DNA of 64,000 nt. Source: Azadirachta indica (taxonomy: Eukaryota > Streptophyta > Magnoliopsida > Sapindales > Meliaceae). The DNA lies in assembly GCA_022749755.1 (NCBI GenBank), contig CM040444.1:9110774-9174773 (forward strand). Reading direction: 5' to 3'. Numbering within the stretch: position 1 is the first letter of the stretch; each line of letters begins with the position of its first letter. Below the pieces are notes generated by a model. It was not told where the DNA came from, did not search any database, and saw only the letters and a list, made by a program, of their open reading frames with translations. Below, piece after piece: positions 12,301 through 24,689 of this stretch. The position numbers were made by a program, and so were the translations under genes.

Positions 12301-12759
12301 GATTGAAATGACAAAGAGGTGCACACAGAAGCTTTATCAGAGTGTAGGCCTGTAGTTGGAAGTTTTCCCTTCTATTTTTCAAGATATGTAGGCCTTGGAA
12401 CTCTAAGCATTAATGAAGCATAATGATGGGGTGTAAGTCCCCATTATGACTCTTGGGTCTCAATAGAACCCCATTTGAATTCAACTTTCCCTTTTCATTT
12501 CAACCCATTTGTAATAAAGCAAGGAGCCGAGTGTAATAAAGATGAATTTCAACAGAATAAGACCAAGGATTAGTAGATTTTTGATTAGGATCTAATCAAA
12601 ATAATACAAGGACTGAGTACGGTCTTCAACTTCCAATACAACCATTTCTTGGGTAGATACTGAATGGCTGGGAATGGCCCCTACCCAGTTGAGGTCCATG
12701 GCTTGCAAAACTTGGCTAGACTTTATATTCTCTCGAAGGAAGTGTTAGGCGTCCACTAC

Positions 12760-14230
12760 CATTGAGGATGTTCATGCCATTTTACCTTGACACGACTTCA
12801 AACAAACCTGGCCTTTACTACTTAAGGACATATACTGTTCAGCCTCACCTAGTCTCCCATTTGAACCCAAACACTATTGACAAGGAATGCGATGACTTCT
12901 GGTTCGTGGCCTCTGGTGATTGGGGGCACACGATGACTAAGGATAGCGAGACTCATTCCGTCCCCACCTAGTTCAAGTGGGCAGGTAAGATTTTTGAAAT
13001 TGGATTGATTCTTTTGTTTACTAAAACTTTAGCTCCTTTCTCTTTTACTCAGCTGACTTTAGCTTTATGCAAAGAGGTGGATGCATAAGCTGTCACAGGA
13101 CATTGATATCAAGAGTGCAAGGGAATATATGGTGGCTAACCTATCTAAAACTGACATTGTTAAGGACGAATGCCTTGTTAGGGTAGGATTAATTCAATCT
13201 CCCTCCTCAAGTAGTATCCCTGATGACTTGATATTTATTCTTTACTTCCTTAAATGTGGGCTGTCTTACTCTGACCATGTTTCTTTTCCCAAGTGATAAA
13301 GATCCCTCAAATGGTGAGGTTTCTGCTCCAAGCTTGACCACAAAGAGGATGACCGAAAAGAACAAGAATGACCGTGCTTTTCTTGACTTGGTCAAGGATA
13401 GGATAGCCAAGGCAGTTGGTGTAACAGGTCAGAAAGCTGCAATGAGCCAAAGCAAATCTAAAGAGTTCGTGTTTACCTTAGGTGATCTCCCTTTTAGGTC
13501 CAAGTGACCTAAAAAGGTTGAAGGCTCAAGATAGTTGTCCTAACTGGCTACGAATCTTGGTGTGTCCTTGGTGACCATTTTGCCCTTACTACTCAATCAC
13601 TTCTAGCTTTGAAGTGGATTCTTGATTTTTCATATTCAAAGAAAGAAAACGAACTGGTAGGGTTGGCCCTAGTCAAGTAGTCAATATGGCTTCCCAACTC
13701 TTCTTACAGTAAAGAACTTTGCCTTTACTTTTGATTTTGGGATTGAAATTTAAAATTCTAACTCCTTTTCCCCCATTCTCTTTATGATCAGAGATCTTTC
13801 CTTATGTCGCAATTTGGTGACAAACTTAAAAAGAGATTGACCTCAGCTAGTCATGATGCTAAGTTGGAAACTTAAGTGTCTTGACTCTCTTAGAAGGTTA
13901 AGGACAAAGATAATCAAATTTCTTATCTAGAACATCATATAAGGCCAACGAACTTAAGTGAGCATGGATAAGTTAGAAGCCGAAATAGGGTCCAACCTCT
14001 TCAATAGGTATCGCTACACTCAGTCTCAGGTTACCAGGAAATTCCTTGACTTAAACTTGCATTACATAGAGTTTAGGTTTGACCGAGATGAATTGATAGC
14101 CAAAATTAACAAAGATCAGAACCCAGCTGATGTTGTGGGAAGTTCTCGACAACTACCATAAATCGCTCATTGAACTAAAAGTGTCTCTACCTCATTCAGA
14201 CTAGAAAGAAAGTGATCCAGAGGATAGAGA
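12760..14230 (+). pseudogene. Extra ORF of a Tat-type gypsy element (Transposase_28-like), opposite to gag-pol
   Basis: Plus-strand peptides resemble the plant 'putative gypsy-type transposon' (Transposase_28/PMD-associated) proteins: GLYYLRTYTVQPHLV, then FWFVASGDWG and FKWAGKIFEIG (12,815-13,000). A C-terminal helical segment reads DKLEAEIGSNLFNRY with KFLDLNLHYIEF (13,962-14,080). Several stops and frame changes interrupt it. It lies between the integrase end (15,060) and the LTR (below 12,300) of the minus-strand element and is transcribed toward pol. That is the antisense extra-ORF position known from Tat/Retand elements. The domain call is from pattern memory and moderate only. Function in the retrotransposon life cycle is unknown. 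Confidence 0.45.
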
Positions 14231-14299
14231 TAATGAAGGATCCCAGGTGAAGAAAAATACTAATGTCTGATTTGGTCTAGAACTCAACTGCTCCTTTTA

Positions 14300-15055
14300 T
14301 GATTCTTCTTTGACAAATTGAACTTTTCTTTTTTCTTTTTCCAGATCTATATAGGCATGGATGTTATCTTGGTTTGCTTTGAACTTGAACATGTGGTTTA
14401 AATTTTGTTGGGTTTATTATTGCTTTGGAGTACTATTGTTGCATGCCCCCATTTTGGCTTGTTATATTATCTGTCTTTATTTGCCATATAATATATGCTA
14501 AACTTTCTGTTTATTTGCCCATATGTACTGATTTAGTAAATTCGACATAAGAAATGCTGTTTTTTTTTTAGATATTAGTAGGATCTCCTTAAATTAGGTT
14601 ATCCAACCTGAGCAAGTGTTTTTTTTAACCTAGGGTTAACATTTTGCGTAGTGTAGGCCAATACGAGTGGTAATTCCATAATATTAATATATATAGCTAA
14701 ACGGAATAAAATTTAAGAAGGAGAATATGATGCACCAACAATGGCGAATAAAATGGAGAACAACAAACAATTTGGTAAGGCAAACATCAATATATGATTG
14801 AGTAAAAACATAACATCCCAATTAATGGAGAACAGTAATCTTTTCACCAAGGTAATGCTTTCCTTCAAAATACTCATACGAGGGAGAGTAATGAAATAAC
14901 ATACCATGGTGCTTCCAAGCGTACGTACAAAAGGAATATAGTTACTAAAGACTTTGGAGATATTACAAAGAAGTTACGAAAAATGAACTTCTGTTGCGAT
15001 CTAGGCTCACGTGGGATTATTGGTAATACTTTTTTAGTTGGTCGGCATTCCTTAT
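14300..15055. other. Spacer between gypsy pol and its antisense ORF
   Basis: No coding motif is recognised. A long pyrimidine run occurs at about 14,320-14,352, and AT-rich sequence follows. This is probably the non-coding spacer of the Tat-type element. Confidence 0.4.
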
Positions 15056-15059
15056 ACAC

Positions 15060-18000
15060 TTCACTAGGCTTTCATTGAGGTAAGCAAGTTTATACACTCC
15101 AATTTTAATAACATTAGTGATATGGAAAAGACCTTCTTAGGTTTTAGAAAGCTTAGTAAAACCTCCATCTTTAAGTCTGAAGATTACCTTCCTTAATATT
15201 AAGGCCTTCTCTTTAAAGCTTTGAGGTTTAACCTTGGTGTTATAATGCTTGGCGATCCTTCTTTAACTTGCTGCCATGCAAACCTTAGCTTGGTCCCTCT
15301 TTTCTTCTAATAAATCTAGGGTGACATCAAGTTGGGACACATTATTGACTTCGTCGAAATGAAGGGTTTTGAATATAGGCATGCCCACCTCAGCAGGGAT
15401 CATTGCCTTAATGTCGAAAGATAAGGAGTACAAGGTTTTTCTGGTGGCCATATTGAAAGTAGTGCAATAAGCCCATAATACCTTAGGAAGTTCATCAACT
15501 CATGCCCCATTCTTGCTAGCTAACTTCTTTTTTAACAAGTCTTTAATGACCTTATTTACACCCTTTACTTGCCAATTAGATTTTGGGTGAGCAGGTGAGG
15601 TGTACCAATTCTTAATCTTCCAAGTTTCGCAAAAACTTTTGAATTTCTTATTGTCGACTTGTCACCTATTATGGCGACTATCACTCCTGGAACTTCAAAG
15701 TGGCAAATGATGGACTTTTAGATAAAGTCGGTAATTCTCTTCTCCATGATCTTAGCTAAAGGCTTTATCTTTGCCCACTTTGTAAAGTAGTCTACTGCCA
15801 CTATAGCAAAGTTGGCTTGCCCCCGACCTATCAGGAAAGGTCCAATCAAGTCGATACCTTACTAAGTAAAGGATTAAGGTAAGGTCAAAAATATTAAATT
15901 CTTAGGTGGAACTCAGATCATCTTAGCATGCTTTTGAAAATTAGGATAGGTTTGCGATATGACCTATGAGTCTTTCTTCATAGTTGGCCAATAATATCTG
16001 TGGTGTAAAGTTTTGTAGGCCAATGATCTTCCCATTAAGTGATTTTCACAAGCTTTCTCATGGATCTCTCTCAAGATGTAATAAGTTTCATATAGGTATA
16101 GACAGCTCAAGTAGTGCATGGTGAAACTTTATATGTACAACACACCTCAATAATGCAAAAATAAGTTATACAATACTTGAGATTTCTCGTTGATTGTTTG
16201 TCTTCGGGGAGGCATCCTTCCTCGAAAAATTCTACAATGGGGTTCATCCCATAAAGAGTACTTGAGATACAATAGACTACCTCAGCGTTCTCCTTTATAG
16301 ATGACCTAGAAAGAACCCTGACCAGTATGGTACTAGGTAAGAGACTTTCAGCTAAAGAGGCCAACCTTAATAACATGTCAGTTCTATAATTCTTCTCCCT
16401 TAGAATCTGTTATAAACTGATCTATTTGAATTGCCCCGTCAACTCCCCATTCTTCCTTAAGTAGGTTATCATATTATTCTCTTTCGCCTGATATTTGTCA
16501 TTAACTTAATGCATGACAAGCTGGGAATCACTATTCACCTCTAACCGTTCTATTCGTAGGCTCCTTGTTATCTTGAGCCCAGCTATCAATGCCTCATATT
16601 CGGCCTCATTATTAAAGGTTGTAAACCAGAACCTTAGTATATAGCTTATTGAATCTCGTATGGGCTAATAATTACTATCACAACTCTACTCTCTTATATG
16701 CTGGACATCCCATCTATGTAAAGGATCCATAGTGAAGTAGTCTCAACTTTTCTTTCTTCACCCGAGTTCATATCCACATCTTAACTCTTTAAGTTAAAAG
16801 TGAACTCAGCAACAAAGTCAGCTATGACTTATCCCTTAATTACATTTCGTGGGACGGTAATGAATGTCGAACTTGTTAAGTTCTATACACCACTTCACAA
16901 GCCTTTCTAAACTCTTCGACCCAAGTAGGATTTCTCTAAGAGGGAAACTACTTACCACACTAATTGAATGGGCCTGAAGGTACAACCTCAGCTTACTAGA
17001 TGACATGACCAATACTGATGTAAACTGCTCTTATTTGGCATACCTTTTTTCTACATCAATCAGTGCCTTGTTGGTGTAGTACATTGATTTCTGTAACCCT
17101 ACTTTCTTTTCTCAGACAAGAACCAAGTTTATCGCGATTGTAGACATTGTTGGATACATCAATAAGTTATCTCCCACTTGAGACTTAGCTAAAATTAGCG
17201 AATTAACTAAATAAGACTTCAATTCGTGAAAAGCAACTTTACAATTTACTCCCCATTGTTACCTTTTAACCCTTTTTATAGCTTGAAAAAAGGGGTGACA
17301 CCAATCTATGCACTTAGACATAAACCGGTTCAGTGCAGTGATTCTCCCTACTAAATTTTGTATTTTCTTGGTTGTTCAGTGTGACTCATCTTCAAGATAT
17401 GCTAGATCTTTTTCGAATTAGCCTCTATCCCCCTTTGGTAAAGCATATAGCCTATAAATTTCCTAACTATCACCTTAAAAGCTCACTTTTCTGGATTAAG
17501 TTTCATATCAAACTTTATTAGCACGTTGAATATCTTCCCAAGGTGGGATACAAGGTCAGCAATCTTCGTCGACTTGGTGATTATGTTGTTGACATAGATT
17601 TATATGGTCTTGCATATTTATTCTATAAAGAGCTTCATCACCAGATGTTGATATGTGGCTTCTGCATTCTTCAAATTGAAAGACATTACCATGTAGCAAT
17701 AAAGTTCCTTGTTCATGATAAAGGAGCTTCCTTCCTTATCTAGAGTGTACATTTTCACCTGGTTATAACCAAAAAAGGCATCCATAAAACTAAGTAACTT
17801 ATGACCAGCTATAACATTAACTAGCTGATTTATCTAGGGTAACGGAAAGCTGTCCTTGAGCCTCGCCTTATTCAAAACGGTGAAATCGATGCACATGCAT
17901 CATTTCTTGTTCGCCTTCCTTACTAACACAATAATAAAGACCCATTCCGAATATTTTGCCTTATGAATAAACCTAACTTGTAATAACTTACAACTTCCTT

Positions 18001-19310
18001 TTTTATTGCATCATAGCATTCTTGGTTGAATACTTGTTGCTTTTGGTGGATCGGTCGGTAAATGGGATCTACATTGAGTCAATAGGAGATGATGATGGGA
18101 TCAATGCTTGGCATATCACTGTAACTCTAAGCAAATACATTTAAATACTTAGTAAGAAACTCCACCAAGGACATCCTGACATTCGAGTTAAGCTGAGATC
18201 CCACTTTAACTATCCTGATTGATTTGAACTACTTCCAACTCCTTTATAGGCTCATCTTGCTACACAACTTCAATTATTCTCGAGTCAAGGATAAAAGCCT
18301 GAAGACATTTTCTAACTGAGGTGGCATAGCACTTGCTTGTAGCTAGCCGGTCCCCTTTAACAACCATGACCTGATCACTAACGAGAAACTCAGCTTTAGG
18401 TGATATATAAAGACAGCTCCTTTAGTCGTCATAAGGACTAGTCTTCTCAAGATTAAATTGTACGATCTCGGGTAGTCAACAACCATGAAATCAATTATAG
18501 TGATTAGCTGAGTAAAGTCTTCTCTAATAGTTACTAGCAAAGTAATGCTACCATACAGCATTAGCTGGTCTCCAATTAACTAGTTGAGTTGGGTTGTGAC
18601 TCACTGCATTCTTGCGAAACTCAAGCTTAGCTTGTTATATGCTTTTTTGAACAGTATATCTACCGAGCTTCCTATATCAATGAAGACGTAAGTTATATCC
18701 TTACTGGCAATTTTCATCATAGTAACGAAGTCATTTTTATGGCGGTACATCACATCTTATTCGTCTTCTTCGGTGAGCATGACAGGTATAAAGACTACCC
18801 TAAGTAACTTCGAAGTCCTCTCAACGAAATAGACTTTCTAGAGGTTTCGAGCTAGGATATGATCTCTAGCATGATTTTTTCTTACCCGGTTGGAGTCCTC
18901 TGCTAAGGTGGGTCCCTTTAAGATTGTGATGACAAAATCTTTACCCTTGGTCATCAGGGATCCTGGCTGATCTTGGTCCCCTCTTGAGCTTTCTTCTATC
19001 TACCTGACCACTTAAGCTTGCCCTTTCACCTCGAGTAAGAATTCCTTCAAGTATCCGTTGTTGATCAAATTCTAGATTTGCTCCCTTAAATTAAAGTAAT
19101 CAGCTATATTATGTCCATAATCCTCATAGAAGTCACAACACTTCTTTGGATTTTTCTTTAAAGGTAGGGTGGTTAACTTGGGCGGCTTTATCAAGAAGCC
19201 TTTGCTTCTTATGGCATAAAACACTTGTTCCCTTAATATATTCAAGGGACGGTAGGTTTGTGCAATGGTGGATTTTCTTCTTGGCAGATGAGACACTTCT
19301 CTTGGGGATG
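15060..19310 (-). pseudogene. Ty3/gypsy gag-pol relic, Tat/Retand type, 5'-truncated
   Basis: Reading leftward on the minus strand, the domains appear in gypsy order. Gag gives YRPLNILREQV and the zinc-finger-like CCDFYEDYGHNIADYFNLREQI (19,290-19,075). The protease segment is VFIDIGSSVDILFKKAY (about 18,680), with the following DFMVVDYPRSYNLILRR (18,490). Reverse transcriptase shows the catalytic loop as IYVNNIITKS (about 17,600), where both aspartates of YVDD have become asparagine. RNase H shows NNEAEYEALIAGLKITRSL (about 16,590). Integrase shows FAIVAVDYFTKWAKIKPL (about 15,800) and its C-terminal DLLEEKRDQAKVCMAA (about 15,280). Stops and frameshifts are frequent. The first half of gag and the 5' LTR are missing beyond 19,310. 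Confidence 0.9.
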
Positions 19311-20500
19311 GCAAAGGTTAGGGCCTTAATGCCTCTTGTCTCAATTAAGGTAAGTGCTTGCAAAATATTAGTTGCTAATACATTTTTTTCTCGGCTTGAC
19401 AATGAACATATAAAGTTGGAAAGCAATAATAATGAACGTGTGAATTTAACATCAAATCTAAGTAATTTTTCTGCACCATCAAATCTAGTATTCATGTGAC
19501 AATTCCAAGATGAAATAGCAGGTCATCTCTTTGAAGTTTTCAATTGATTTTTGATGATTTACCTTATAATTTAATTATTGCAATAAATTTATACATTTAC
19601 ATGCGTGCAGTAATAGTACAATATGATTTTTTTATTTAATTAAAATTTGATTTTTTTTTATCTATTATTATGTTAATATAATAAAAAATTACAAAATACA
19701 AGTATATTATTTAAAAGAGCATATGTCAAAATATCAATGTTTAGACGTTTAATTTTATAAAAACAAACCACTTAATACTTATTTTTCAGATTGTTTTAAG
19801 AAAAAAATATCATTCAGATTTAGATTTCAACAAAATTCATATTTTATTTATGTTTAGAGTTCAAACAAAAAATAAATAATACCTTAAACTAATTAACAAC
19901 TAATTAAAGAATTTAATTAATGAAAGGATTAAGACAAATGATTTCATCTTAGTTAATCACAATTATTTTCTCAACTGATGTTATTTGATTTACTACTATT
20001 ACCAATAAATTATCTTATCCTATTCAATAGCATCTCTCGAGATCAATTAAAACTACTTTACATTTAAAAACCTGCTATATCTCTAGGTAAATTTAATTAA
20101 GTGAAAGCGCATTAAAGTTAGTGATAATTTTGATATAAATTGCATAAACTAAGATATTACATCTCTATGTAATATATAATTTACAGCATTTATCATATAG
20201 TCTAAATATTATAATTACTTCTCAGGTCATATAAGTCTTCAATTCAATCAACTATTGGCCAGATATTAAAAGCATTAAGTACAATGATAAGTGCTCAATA
20301 CTATATATTAAACAATAAACAATCTTGTATTAGATATTGAATACTTCTAACTAGATTACATATATATTAAACAATTAAATTTAGCCACTGATGTAAGATT
20401 TTACAGCTATGATCATAAAGAAATTAATAATAAAAAAAATGGGTATAATTAACACAAAATTATCAAATTCAACACGAAAATAAAAGGAAAAGAGATAAAA
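19311..20500. other. AT-rich intergenic DNA beyond the truncated gypsy element
   Basis: Gypsy homology stops at ~19,310. The next 190 bp hold a plus-strand frame containing a consensus-like donor (AAG|GTAAGT at about 19,349), but no domain or matching acceptor was recognised. From 19,560 to 20,500 the sequence is AT-rich without coding signal. Confidence 0.5.
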
Positions 20501-20955
20501 ACTAGAAAAAGGGAAGCCCTAATCCTCAAGTCTTCAAGAAATCTTCAAGTTCTTGATGAAATACCTAAATTCTTGTCGATTTTACATGTTCTCTCTATAG
20601 ACAGATCTGCCTCTTTTTCTTTTTTGTTCGTCTGAAAACTCTCTGTTCTAAGTATGGTAAGGTGGCTAATGATTTAAAAACATGAAAACCTAGAAACTAT
20701 CCAAATTAGGCCATCTATTAAAGATTTAGAGGCCGAAAATTGAGAAAGGATATCACTTGGGTCACAAGAAGAACGCGCGCACAAGGCTAGAGGCATGTAG
20801 TGCAAGGCTTGGCACTGAAGCATAAAGGTGGTTGCGTGCATGTGCAGGTGGATCAGGGCTGGTGGTGAGCACATGCAGTTGGGTTGGTGTACGCACGCCA
20901 CCCCACTCGGCCTCACATGGCCATGGTGCAGGGGAAGCATGGCATGTGCACGATT
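20500..20955 (-). mobile_element. Probable LTR fragment of an unidentified retrotransposon
   Basis: A ~450-bp block with an abrupt GC-rich part (20,770-20,950: CGCGCGCAC, GTGCATGTGCAGG, CACGCCACCCCAC) stands in otherwise AT-rich DNA. It adjoins a CTTCAAG-repeat leader-like stretch (20,535-20,560) read best on the minus strand. This composition and layout are common in plant LTRs, but no second copy or coding part is present, so the call is tentative. Confidence 0.3.
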
Positions 20956-20957
20956 TT

Positions 20958-21168
20958 TATATTTATATATCTATATCTATATATATATATTTATATTTTG
21001 AAGTGTATCTACTTTTTATTTATACTTTTATTTACATATATAAATATATAGTTTTCATTACAATTATTTTTGTATTTATATTTATATTCATAAATCTATA
21101 TTTATGTTTATATACTTTTTAGTTTTAGTTTTATTTATATTTATATCTATATTTATACTTATATTTAT
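20958..21168. repeat. TATATT/TATATC low-complexity array
   Basis: About 210 bp consists of repeated TTTATAT, ATCTATATCTATAT and TTTATATTTATA units with short interruptions. It directly abuts the left arm of the long-inverted-repeat element. Confidence 0.8.
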
Positions 21169-21689
21169 ATGAGATATTTTTGGACTGACTATTTTAAGTT
21201 TGTTTATATTTCATTATGATACAACAATTATTCTGACGCTATACTACAGTATAAAATGATTGAAAATATCTCATTGAACTATAAATTTTTAACGTCCATC
21301 CAAAATTTTTTTACGGTGTTAGTGTAATGACCAATATACTCTTACATATTACAAATACATTTAATACATTTTGTTATGTAGCTCATTAAGATAATTGTCA
21401 TTTTTATAGACAGCAGCGTTATGATATTTGTTATATCACAATGAAATATCGCCAAAATTTGAGTAATTATATAAAATTATCCCCCAAAAAAAAAATAGAT
21501 TAAAAAGTTAACCTTAGTTTTCTAATTGGATTCAAGATCTTAATTTTGAAACAAAAGTTAAAAAATAATTGGCTCTTTCATAATTCTAGCAATTCTACCA
21601 CTAGTAGCAACTACCCTCCATGACGCAAATGTTGCTAGTCGTCAATGATTGCAGAGTGACAAAGAAGATTTGCTAGAGGAGTAAAGGGA

Positions 21690-22330
21690 ATGGTGTTTCC
21701 ATATTAAGCTTTAAGGTGAATGTGCATTGACATCAAATGATCAAATTAGCTTGATTCCAAGTAATTAACATGCTAGGGTCAAAAGGAGAAGTCTTGCCTT
21801 GGACAACTTTTGGAATAACCATTCCGGAGGAAATATGCAAAAAAAATAAAAAAATGTGGAGACAATCATGTGCAGATAAATACTAGCGAATGAATATCAC
21901 AGATAGTGATCTTATCTTAATTGAGAACTACGAGCTCAGGGTGACAGGATCAAATCTCACCTCATGATGTTATCAGAATGAGCTAGTAGCAACCAAATAA
22001 TGGGAAAATCGTGTGGATTACAACCAAGGACCCATTTCCCTTAAAACTCTCACCAGGATGATCTTCAATTCGAATATGGTTGGAGTTAACCTCATTTTCA
22101 CATATAAAAGGTGAAAATGAGGAAGAAGACAAGTAACAACGACTATGTCTCATACCAAATCTTTGCCAAAATCCTATCTTACTAATTTTCTTTTCATACA
22201 TCTCTAACTGAAGCATAAAAAACTGCTAGAAAAATGAACACTATTAATACCAAATTCCCAATACTTCTGAGAAAGTGTCAAGGCTAATGCACAGAGTAGA
22301 CTTTTTCCGCAAATGACAAAACTATAACAA
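21690..22330 (+). mobile_element. Decayed LTR, family C (copy 1)
   Basis: It shares ordered blocks with 28,930-29,690: ATTGACATCAAAT; GAGCTCAGGGT against GAGCTCAAGGT; AAATCGTGTGGATTA against AGATCGTGGGATTA; and CCCTTAAAACTCTCACC against TCCTTAAAACTTTTCTT. A TATA-like ATATAAAAGG occurs at 22,101-22,110. There is no coding sequence. Both copies lack flanking gag-pol, so they may be solo LTRs; their ends are not sharply defined. Confidence 0.5.
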
Positions 22331-22399
22331 GAACCTCTGACAATGAACAACGAGTATTAGGGCTTTTTGAGACCATAGTATCTTATGCAAACCTTACCT

Positions 22400-22530
22400 A
22401 CGACATGACAAAACCTAACATTAAACATGATATTGAACCTTCCTAATAATGCGACAAAATCCAACACCAACATGATATTAAATTATCTCAATCATGTGAC
22501 AAAACCCAACACTAAATGTGAAACGGAACT
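22400..22530 (-). repeat. Three tandem ~46-bp units derived from an LTR end
   Basis: Three consecutive units each contain a form of GACAAAACCTAACATTAAA followed by a CATGATATT-like word (starting near 22,408, 22,453 and 22,498). On the minus strand each unit matches the final ~45 bp of the family-A LTR (GTTTTGTCACATTATTGA with TTCGTATCA at its end). The units are degenerate but the period is regular. Confidence 0.6.
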
Positions 22531-22800
22531 CAGGATTTTTAGGATGCAAGTTTGTTGAGTCTTGACCCATTACCTAGCAAGATAAAAATAAAAAATTATG
22601 ATTGCTCAAGATGCCACACCAACAATCTCAAGAACCACTCAAGAATCAAGAAGATAATTTTAGTAGTTGAATGCCACAAGAATATAATTTTTAATAAGTT
22701 CACAAGTTTCTAAAAGAACTAAAAAAAATTTTATTAAAATAATAATGTTCAGAGAACCAATGTTTTGAATTCCAGCACAATGTTAATTCCATATATATAG
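22465..22800 (-). mobile_element. Decayed family-A LTR, 3' half
   Basis: On the minus strand this aligns with the 3' part of the solo LTR at 51,924-52,728. It has a TATATATGGAATTAAC core (about 22,780-22,795), a leader, then GGGTCAAGACTCAACAAACTT near 22,570 matching GGGTCAATACTCAATAAACTT at 52,636, and a GGGTTTTGTCACATGATTGA end. It lies inside the foldback element, in the opposite orientation to the other family-A copies. Confidence 0.55.
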
Positions 22801-24150
22801 GCTAATTTAAATTCTAAATGAAATAAAAATATAAAATTAAATAGAAATCCTAAACTAATGTTAGTTCCAACACAATATTAGCCCCATATATATAATCTGA
22901 ATAAAATAGAAATCCAAAATTATGTAGGAATAGAAATCCTAATTTAAGTTGAAATAAAAATCATAAATTAAAGAGAAAAACTATAATCCTAAACTAATTA
23001 ACATAAAAAATGACAATCCTAAATAAACTAAGAAACTAATTATATATAGAATAAGAAATCTTCAAAAGCACAAATTATCCACGCGGCATTAGGATTTAAT
23101 AGTGCAGGGCTATTTTATTATTTTTTTTTGTGGTCTACTTGAATTCTTGTCATGCATTCAACTTATCTCTTGTAATTTGGCCAACTTGAAAGCTTAATAA
23201 ATTATGTGAAAGCTACCATTGAGTCCCTCCAAGTTCACGTGAAAGTTCTTCCTTTTTTGGAGAATAAGGGTACATTTGGAGAATAAAGAAGTGAGTTTTT
23301 TCAAACCTCATGATGGCAAGGAATTGCACCGATGGTAATAGCCTAGTAGTGGTCGTAATGGTGGTATGGTCTTAGAAGGTAAAAGGTGTGGAAGAAGTTG
23401 CATGTGTGAAGAAGATGGATGAAAGATTGATGAAGAGAACTTGGAGAAGTTGCAGGCGACGAAGGAGGAAAAATGTATTTGAGATGGATTAGTTTCAGGT
23501 TAAATTAGAATAATTATATTTTCATCCCTTAATTTCTCTGATTTTTTCATTAGCATCCTTGAATTAATTATTTTCAATCACATCCATAGGATTTTTCATT
23601 TGCATCTCTAAATCTTTTTGAAAAATAAAAAAATTAGGGTTATAATTGTCACTTATAATCTTTTGTAATATGTATGGGTATATTAGTAATTGAACTTATG
23701 ATTTTTAAAAATTTTGGATGGACGTTAAAGTTTTGTAGATCATTGAGACATTTGTTACCTTTTTGTACTGTAATATAATATCAAAATAATTGTTGTATCA
23801 CGTTGAGATACAAACGTACTTAGAGTACTCATCCGAAAATATTCATAATTTTTAAATTTAAAAGACAAAACAGGGCCATTATTATTAACAATATAGCAAA
23901 TTTTTATTTTTTAATATAAAAATTATTTATCGATACTAATATTATATTAGCAAATAACCAGTAACATTATACAAATTGAACGTACTCTAACATTATAAAC
24001 ACATCAATATTTTCATGTACAAAGTAATTAGAAATTATAAATATTTCTTTGGTGCCATAAAAATCCTGATATCATGCTCTTAATATGCTATTGATATATT
24101 GAGCACATTGGATGCTAATACTTTTATCGTAATACACTATTTCGTGTAAT

Positions 24151-24592
24151 TAGTACGGGTTCGTTTGATATAACTTTTTAAATAAAGCCTTTTAAAGTAA
24201 AATTTTTACCCATAAAATTTTTATGAGTAGAGTTTTTAATAAAAATTTATTAATTGTTTGGTTGTTACAAATGACTTTTGAGAAAAATTTGAGTAATTAT
24301 TTTAATAAACAGATTTTTAATGTTTTATTTTAAAGAAATTACGTAAAATTTTTAAAATAAAGTAAGGGTATTTTAGACAATTTTAGACAATTTTATCTTT
24401 TAAAAAAACTGGGAAAGCTCTACTGTCAAAAATCCAAATTTTGGGCTTCTTCCAATAGAAAGAAAACAACTTTTTTAATTCTCAAAAACTCTTTTTCATT
24501 GTTAACTAAAAGATATTAAAAAATTTAAAAAGTGTTTTTATCATTAAAAAATCTCTTTTGGTCAATGAAAAAATCAAACCAAACGGGCACTA
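24151..24592. mobile_element. MITE (~440 bp) with terminal inverted repeats
   Basis: The left end TAGTACGGGTTCGTTTGAT (24,151) and right end ATCAAACCAAACGGGCACTA (ending 24,592) are inverted copies. The GCCCGTTTGGTTTGAT-type terminus is common among plant MITEs. The interior is AT-rich and non-coding. A TA dinucleotide flanks or forms the outermost bases at both ends; no longer target duplication is evident, so the superfamily is left open. Confidence 0.55.
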
Positions 24593-24689
24593 CATTACCT
24601 AGAAGGTATGTCAATAAAACATATCATCTAATACTAATCCAATGTCAGTAATGACCAGTCTTCTAGTAATGGAATGACCTTGAAAGCTT

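Larger units (their letters stand above)
21171..23848. mobile_element. Foldback-type element with ~190-bp terminal inverted arms
   Basis: The left arm (about 21,171-21,365) and right arm (about 23,650-23,848) are inverted copies. Shared words include GATACAACAATTATT against its complement near 23,790, and the 20-base word AACGTCCATCCAAAATTTTT (21,291-21,310), which reappears inverted near 23,708-23,727. No target-site duplication could be confirmed at the outer ends. The 2.3-kb interior has no transposase. It contains two decayed LTRs of different families, listed separately, so those may be later insertions. A MULE-like origin is possible because of arm length. Confidence 0.6.

Noticed and set aside
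20832..21122. 96-codon plus-strand open frame
   Set aside because: The second half is translated TATATT microsatellite and the first half GC-rich LTR-like DNA. It is not a credible protein.
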